From Candidatus Heimdallarchaeota archaeon (lineage in GTDB: Archaea > Asgardarchaeota > Heimdallarchaeia > JABLTI01): a stretch of DNA of 64,000 nt. The position numbers and the translations under genes were made by a program. Of this stretch, positions 59,872 through 64,000 are shown piece after piece (the first letter of the stretch is position 1; each line of letters opens with the position of its first letter). The notes below the pieces were generated by a model, which was given only the letters and a program-made list of their open reading frames with translations, made no database searches and was not told the origin of the DNA. The stretch is from positions 120,678-184,677 of the forward strand of contig JAGXNT010000054.1 in the NCBI GenBank assembly GCA_019894765.1. Reading direction: 5' to 3'.

Positions 59872-60915
59872 TTATCCTTTTGCTTGCTTCGGATCTAATG
59901 CGTCTAATAATGCATCTCCCATGAGATTGAATCCAAAAATGGTTATGAAAATCATAAGTGCAGGCCACGTTGGCATCCACCAGTAAGTCAATAGATTGTC
60001 TCGATGATAAGCTAAATCATCACCCCAAGTAACTGCTGTAGCATCTCCTAAGCCAAAGAATGCTAAAGCAGCTATTTGGATTATTGTGTTAGCTATTCCA
60101 AGAGTAGTAATAACTATCACCGGTGAAAGTGAATTTGGGATAATATGTCTAAAGATAATTCGTGCATCCTTAGCCCCAAGCGCTCTTTCTGCTTCGATAA
60201 ATTCAGTCTGTTTTAGTGACAAAATTTTAGCTCTCACTATGAGACTCGTTCCTCCCCAACCTATCAAAGCAAAGATGACTATAACAATCACATACAATCC
60301 CCCTGGGATACTTGCTGCAAAATCTCGAAAGATAGCTACCACGAAAATGAATAGAATGAATCCTGGCATAGCGCTGATAACTTCGTTTAGTCTTTGAACT
60401 ATATCATCAAATACTCCACCAAAATAGCCAGAGACAGCACCAATTATCATTCCTAGAAAGCTAGTTGTAATTTGACCTACTAAACCTAACACTAAAGATA
60501 AAGTTGAACCAAAAAAGGTTCGAGAAAGTATATCGAAACCTCGAGTGTCTGTTCCAAATGGATATTGGGCATTTGGTGCTACTATTTGATCTCCGGGAAT
60601 AATGTAGCTTGGGTGGGCTATCAAACGAATGTATTTTTGTGTACCTGGTATCCAAATCTCGACATAGTAATTCAGAATATCATAGGGGTCATTAGTAGGA
60701 TTGTTCAAACCAAATAATGAATCATATTGAAGAATGATGAAAGCCATAGCTGCCATAATCATTAATGAAACTACAATGTAGAAACCAATCATTCCCATTT
60801 GGGACTTCTTCATCCTCCTCATAACAATTGCCCAAAGATTTGATCCTTCGACAAGTTTGATTTCATCTAGAATTCTTGCTTCTTTTTCTATTATTGCATC
60901 ATTTATTATTGTCAA
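59872..60915 (-). CDS. Peptide-type ABC transporter permease (DppC/OppC family)
   Basis: The 347-residue membrane protein has an N-terminal helix (about 43-62) and a permease core with FGTDTRGFDILSRTFFGS, the EAA loop FIEAERALGAKDARIIFRHIIPN, and a C-terminal LMGDALLDALDPK. DppC-type permeases pair with DppB in peptide, nickel or oligosaccharide importers. The start is TTG 60915 behind AGAGGTGG, and it follows DppB by 13 nt. Solute-binding and ATPase genes are not in this operon, since a terminator directly follows. Confidence 0.93.
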   Translation of the reverse strand: MTIINDAIIEKEARILDEIKLVEGSNLWAIVMRRMKKSQMGMIGFYIVVSLMIMAAMAFIILQYDSLFGLNNPTNDPYDILNYYVEIWIPGTQKYIRLIAHPSYIIPGDQIVAPNAQYPFGTDTRGFDILSRTFFGSTLSLVLGLVGQITTSFLGMIIGAVSGYFGGVFDDIVQRLNEVISAMPGFILFIFVVAIFRDFAASIPGGLYVIVIVIFALIGWGGTSLIVRAKILSLKQTEFIEAERALGAKDARIIFRHIIPNSLSPVIVITTLGIANTIIQIAALAFFGLGDATAVTWGDDLAYHRDNLLTYWWMPTWPALMIFITIFGFNLMGDALLDALDPKQAKG

Positions 60916-60928
60916 ACTTTTCCACCTC

Positions 60929-61975
60929 TTAGTATCTTATCCTTGGATCAACGAATGCGTAACTAACGTCAACTAACAATCTAAATGCAAGAAACATTCC
61001 ACCAAAAACGAAGTTTGTGGCCATCATCATTGGTTGATCTCTTTGTAATGCACTTATTAGGAAGACTGATCCCAAACCGGGCCAACCATAAACGCCTTCA
61101 ACCATTACAGAACCCCCGAGTAAGCCTGGTAAAGCTAATCCCACGACAGTGATAATTGGTAACATCGCATTTCTAAACGCGTGTTTGTAAATTACTTTTC
61201 GTTCACTCAGTCCTTTAGCTCTCGCCGTAGTAATGTAGTCTTGTCGTAGAATATCTAATAACTGAGACCTCGTTAATCGTGAGAGAAATACCAGTCCTGT
61301 TAAAATTAAAGTAATCGTTGGTAGTATAAGGAATAAGTAGAACTTTGGATTTGTGATGAAAGGTTCTGTGAACGCATCACCTTGTATTGCACCAGTGAAA
61401 TTAAATAAATAGAAAGATGATAACATGACAAGTTTTGCTAACCAAAAAATTGGCATTGAAAAACCAATTAATGATGCAAGAGTTACTCCTTTATCCCAAA
61501 GAGAATATTGTCTTGTTGCTTGAATTACCCCGATCACTGTTGCTAAAATTGTAGTAATGATAAAAGCAGGTGTTGTAAGAAATAGGGTGTACCATAATCT
61601 TCCAACAATTATGTCCGATATTGGTTTACCTTGATTACCCGATTGGGTATAGAACCAAGAATTACCAAGATTTCCTTGTAATATCCCACTTCGTACTCCA
61701 TTTTGATCTTTTATCAATCCTAACCAGCGGAAATATCTTACGACAACACTAACTGGTTCACCGTTCTCATCGAGAACGCCTATTTCAAAACCAACTTGTT
61801 CATAGACTTCTTCGTATTCCGGTTGTTCTCCAATCCAGAGACCAAGTCGAATCTGTATTGGATCTCCTGGAGAAGCAGCAATAAGTGCGAAACTAATTAT
61901 TGAAATCCCAAGCAAGGTTGGGAATATGTATAATAATCGTCTTAATGCATAGCTCCTTAACGATATTTTTATCAC
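60929..61975 (-). CDS. Peptide-type ABC transporter permease (DppB/OppB family)
   Basis: The 348-residue permease starts with the family hallmark RSYALRRLLYIFPTLLGISII and has GNSWFYTQS, the EAA loop ITTARAKGLSERKVIYKHAFRN and the C-terminal LVDVSYAFVDPRIRY. It forms the channel with the DppC-like protein. The start is GTG 61975. An inverted repeat lies 40-93 nt upstream of the start. Substrate-binding and ATPase components must be encoded elsewhere. Confidence 0.93.
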   Translation of the reverse strand: MIKISLRSYALRRLLYIFPTLLGISIISFALIAASPGDPIQIRLGLWIGEQPEYEEVYEQVGFEIGVLDENGEPVSVVVRYFRWLGLIKDQNGVRSGILQGNLGNSWFYTQSGNQGKPISDIIVGRLWYTLFLTTPAFIITTILATVIGVIQATRQYSLWDKGVTLASLIGFSMPIFWLAKLVMLSSFYLFNFTGAIQGDAFTEPFITNPKFYLFLILPTITLILTGLVFLSRLTRSQLLDILRQDYITTARAKGLSERKVIYKHAFRNAMLPIITVVGLALPGLLGGSVMVEGVYGWPGLGSVFLISALQRDQPMMMATNFVFGGMFLAFRLLVDVSYAFVDPRIRY

Positions 61976-62014
61976 CTTATTTTTTTGTTGCTTTTTTTTC
62001 GTTGTTTAACAATA

Positions 62015-62068
62015 ATATATCGTATAGATAGTATATTGTATGTCCTATATATTGGTTAGACGATATAT
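62015..62068. promoter_or_regulatory. Inverted repeat upstream of the ABC permease operon
   Basis: ATATATCGT (62015-62023) is the exact reverse complement of ACGATATAT (62060-62068), in the divergent gap before the YccF gene. The arms overlap likely TATA elements for both directions, so regulator binding there would affect both genes. The region is very AT-rich, which lowers confidence. Confidence 0.35.
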
Positions 62069-62164
62069 AATCCTTTGTTTCGGTACAAAAATAGAAAAAA
62101 TTCCCTCGCATTACGTTTATATGTCAAAAAAACATTAAAGAATTTACAAAAATGGTGATTTAAA

Positions 62165-62512
62165 ATGACAAATATTATTTTAAGATTTTTATGGGCAATA
62201 TTTATTGGTTCATGGTTAACACCTATTTGGTATATTCTAGGTTTTATTTTCACAGCATTAATTATCTCTGCTCCGCTAGGTGTTTGGTTCTTTGAACGAA
62301 TAGGTTATGTATTCTCACTATACGAGAACCCACGAAAAGGTGAAATCACTTTCACAAAATCTGTTAAAGGATTGTTGTGGTTTTACTTTGTTGGTTGGTG
62401 GTTGGGATTCATTGTTGTTGCACTAGCTGAAGCTTGTTTAGGTACAATAATTGGATTCCCATTAGGTTGGTGGCTAATCAATCGCTTAGATCAAATAGTA
62501 ATTCTCGCTTAG
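62165..62512 (+). CDS. YccF-domain membrane protein
   Basis: The 115-residue protein is made of two YccF (DUF307) repeats: FLWAIFIGSWLTPIWYILGF near the N-terminus and LLWFYFVGWWLGFIVVALAE in the second half, each followed by a Pro-Leu-Gly segment. Four membrane segments are expected. The function of the family is unknown. A 133-nt gap to the next gene includes a T-rich run after the stop. Confidence 0.85.
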   Translation: MTNIILRFLWAIFIGSWLTPIWYILGFIFTALIISAPLGVWFFERIGYVFSLYENPRKGEITFTKSVKGLLWFYFVGWWLGFIVVALAEACLGTIIGFPLGWWLINRLDQIVILA

Positions 62513-62647
62513 AGGGTTTGGAGTAAATCCTCTTTTTTTTATTTAAAATAATATTATCAGATTATGTAGATACTACATGTCTTAATATCATAAATTCTCT
62601 TTTTGTAACAACTAGTTGAGGTAAATCGAGTACAAGGTGAAGAGCAA

Positions 62648-63298
62648 TTGAGTTTGCAAGAGATTTGGATTCTACAAGAATCAGGTACATGCCTGTTCCA
62701 TCAAAAATATGATGATAGCAATAATGATGAGAATTTAATAAGTGGTTTTCTAAGTGCTGTGAATTCCTTTGTAGGTTCTTTTGGAGCCGAAATAAAATGG
62801 ATTGAAACTAATAGAAACCGATTCGTTTTCAAAATGAGGGACCAATTAATCTTTGTAGCATGTACCAATCCTAGTGAACATGCACCATTAACCTATAAGC
62901 GGTTAAACCGTATAGCAGATCATTTTGATCTTATGTTTGGTAAGGAGTTCTTGGTGTCAGGAGATCCTATCCCTATTGATATCTTCAAGAAAATTGCTCC
63001 TACAGTGAATAGGTTATTTGGCATTATTGAAGAAACGAAGAAAGAGTTAAGCAGTGAATCTAAAGAAAAGATCAAACAAGAATTACGATTTGATTCTAAA
63101 GAAGCACGATTAATGTCCTTTATTCGATACAAAAGAAGAGTTTCAGTAACTGACATTGTACGCTATCTTAGAATATCAGATGACGATGCTGAATCAACCT
63201 TAACAAAATTGGAAACGAATAGATTTGTTCAAAAAATGGAGCGTCCAGATGGAACAGAACAATATGGATTACATCCTGTTGTTCGCGGGGCATTCTAG
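62648..63298 (+). CDS. Longin-like domain fused to a C-terminal winged helix
   Basis: Residues 1-100 read as a longin/roadblock-type fold: IWILQESGTCLFHQKYDD, a helix LISGFLSAVNSFVGSFG, then RFVFKMRDQLIFVACTN and a helix LNRIADHFDLMFG. Residues 135-210 form a winged helix (RLMSFIRYKRRVSVTDIVRY, ESTLTKLETNRFVQKM). Longin domains bind small GTPases in eukaryotic trafficking and are expanded in Asgard archaea; joined to a DNA-binding fold, a signalling-to-transcription role is conceivable. The start is TTG 62648 behind AGGTGA at 62634-62639. The longin call is by pattern only. Confidence 0.7.
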   Translation: MSLQEIWILQESGTCLFHQKYDDSNNDENLISGFLSAVNSFVGSFGAEIKWIETNRNRFVFKMRDQLIFVACTNPSEHAPLTYKRLNRIADHFDLMFGKEFLVSGDPIPIDIFKKIAPTVNRLFGIIEETKKELSSESKEKIKQELRFDSKEARLMSFIRYKRRVSVTDIVRYLRISDDDAESTLTKLETNRFVQKMERPDGTEQYGLHPVVRGAF

Positions 63299-63356
63299 AG
63301 CAATAGCTAATTATAGTTCTCAAATAAGAGAACCTAAAGCTAGTTTTTCTTTTTTC

Positions 63357-63803
63357 TTAGTACCACCAGAAAAAGGATACACTAATAGCTATAATGGCAA
63401 CTATGTTTAGACAGATTGAAATCCAACCCAAAGTTACCCCTGTTGAACCATTAGAGCTTCCTTTAGCATTATTTCCAACAATAACTGCTATGATTCCTCC
63501 TATACAAGGAAGAATTCCAACACATGCAAGGATACCAAAGATAAGGGCAATTGTCCCTTGGGAATCATCTTGTTTTCTAGCTGGTGTAACTACGGTTACT
63601 TGCGGTTGTGTGTAAAAACCAGATTGTTGAGAAGGTTGACTTTGTTGGGATATTTGCCAAGATTGACTTGGTTGACTTTCAGAAATTATCCTAACAGATG
63701 AAGTCGATTCTACAATGTTCAAAGAAGCACCACAATTCTGACAAAACTCAGATCCTCTTTCAACTGCTGACCCGCAATAAGGGCAAACTTCATTACTACT
63801 CAT
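63357..63803 (-). CDS. Zinc-ribbon protein with C-terminal DUF4190-type membrane domain
   Basis: The 148-residue protein has an N-terminal zinc ribbon (CPYCGSAVERGSEFCQNCG), a Gln/Ser-rich linker (about 40-75) and two hydrophobic helices (about 87-108 and 123-145) separated by a Gly/Asn/Ser turn, the DUF4190 pattern. It is probably anchored in the membrane with the ribbon in the cytoplasm. The function of such proteins is unknown. A related C-terminus is encoded just upstream at the window edge, suggesting a tandem pair. Confidence 0.85.
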   Translation of the reverse strand: MSSNEVCPYCGSAVERGSEFCQNCGASLNIVESTSSVRIISESQPSQSWQISQQSQPSQQSGFYTQPQVTVVTPARKQDDSQGTIALIFGILACVGILPCIGGIIAVIVGNNAKGSSNGSTGVTLGWISICLNIVAIIAISVSFFWWY

Positions 63804-63901
63804 ATAATTCTCTCCTAAGTATCATCTCTTCACAAAGTAATATTGTAGAAACTAGTTTATATACAATATCATTTCTTGCTCGAATAAATGATTCGGTTTT
63901 T

Positions 63902-64000
63902 TTACCACCACCAAAACATGAAGCCGAAATATAGTATGAAACCTGTTAAATATAGAAGAAAACCGAGATAACCAAGGATTAATCCTATTAATCCCATTTG
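63902..64000 (-). CDS. C-terminal end of a membrane protein (start beyond the window)
   Basis: The last 32 codons of a minus-strand gene enter from the right edge and end at TAA 63902-63904. They encode a hydrophobic hairpin (GLIGLILGYLGFLLYLTG then FILYFGFMFWWW). The ending resembles the Trp/Tyr-rich terminus of the adjacent DUF4190-type protein, so this is probably a paralogue. The N-terminal part cannot be seen. Confidence 0.6.
   Translation of the reverse strand, partial: QMGLIGLILGYLGFLLYLTGFILYFGFMFWWW

Noticed and set aside
1..64000. tRNAs, rRNAs, CRISPR arrays, insertion sequences, integrases or phage genes
   Set aside because: I looked for T-loop signatures, direct repeats with regular spacers and transposase or integrase motifs and found none that I could support.

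Overview
The window reads as a continuous chromosomal piece of an AT-rich archaeon (roughly one third G+C by eye). Archaeal markers are ribosomal proteins eL15, eL34 and eL38, an archaeal-type RNase P RNA and its proteins, the tRNA-splicing endonuclease, Trm5, the wyosine enzyme Taw1, class I lysyl-tRNA synthetase, BpsA, a box C/D guide RNA and TATA-box promoters. Several genes point to the Asgard group: a longin-like domain fused to a winged helix, Get3/TRC40 with an extended Met/Gly-rich client-binding insert, an EMC3-type insertase, and eL38. The Asgard assignment is an inference and would need a phylogeny. Start codons are ATG, GTG or TTG, often with a GGAGG-type ribosome binding site. I saw no tRNA, rRNA, CRISPR array, insertion sequence or phage gene.

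Region 1-12.9 kb is the most striking part. A giant multidomain type I polyketide/fatty-acid-synthase-like protein runs off the left edge. Directly upstream in the same direction lies the carboxyltransferase of a biotin-dependent acyl-CoA carboxylase. Diverging from it are biotin carboxylase, the biotin carrier protein and an alpha/beta hydrolase, and a biotin-protein ligase closes the block. The genes together could make biotinylated carboxylase, then malonyl-CoA, then a ketide or acyl chain. The divergent promoter holds a perfect 14-bp inverted repeat.

Region 12.9-24.6 kb holds a speD-bpsA branched-polyamine pair (SpeD with Thr in place of the self-processing Ser), a coiled-coil protein, a Maf pyrophosphatase, a secreted beta-sandwich protein, Get3, a VTT-family membrane protein, an acetyltransferase and a glycosyltransferase. 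Region 24.6-33.6 kb holds two D-2-hydroxyacid dehydrogenases, two stand-alone RAM domains, a serine-pathway operon with DUF1015, eL38, pyrBI, EMC3, eL34 and a hotdog thioesterase.

Region 33.6-42 kb holds a type IV pilus-like operon, sucCD, ScpB, two paralogous two-domain PRC-barrel genes each broken by one in-frame UAA, a box C/D sRNA predicted to guide Gm2251 of 23S rRNA, and a 51-residue membrane protein. Region 42.6-49 kb is an RNase P neighbourhood: an Rpp30-Pop5 fusion protein, a COG1325 RNA-binding protein and eL15, followed 1.6 kb away by the RNase P RNA.

Region 49-64 kb carries tRNA modification and processing genes (trm5, endA, taw1, lysS), a GPN-loop GTPase, TraB and PhoU-like proteins, two peptide-type ABC permeases, the longin-winged-helix protein and zinc-ribbon membrane proteins. 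Convergent gene pairs are repeatedly separated by short perfect hairpins, probably bidirectional terminators.
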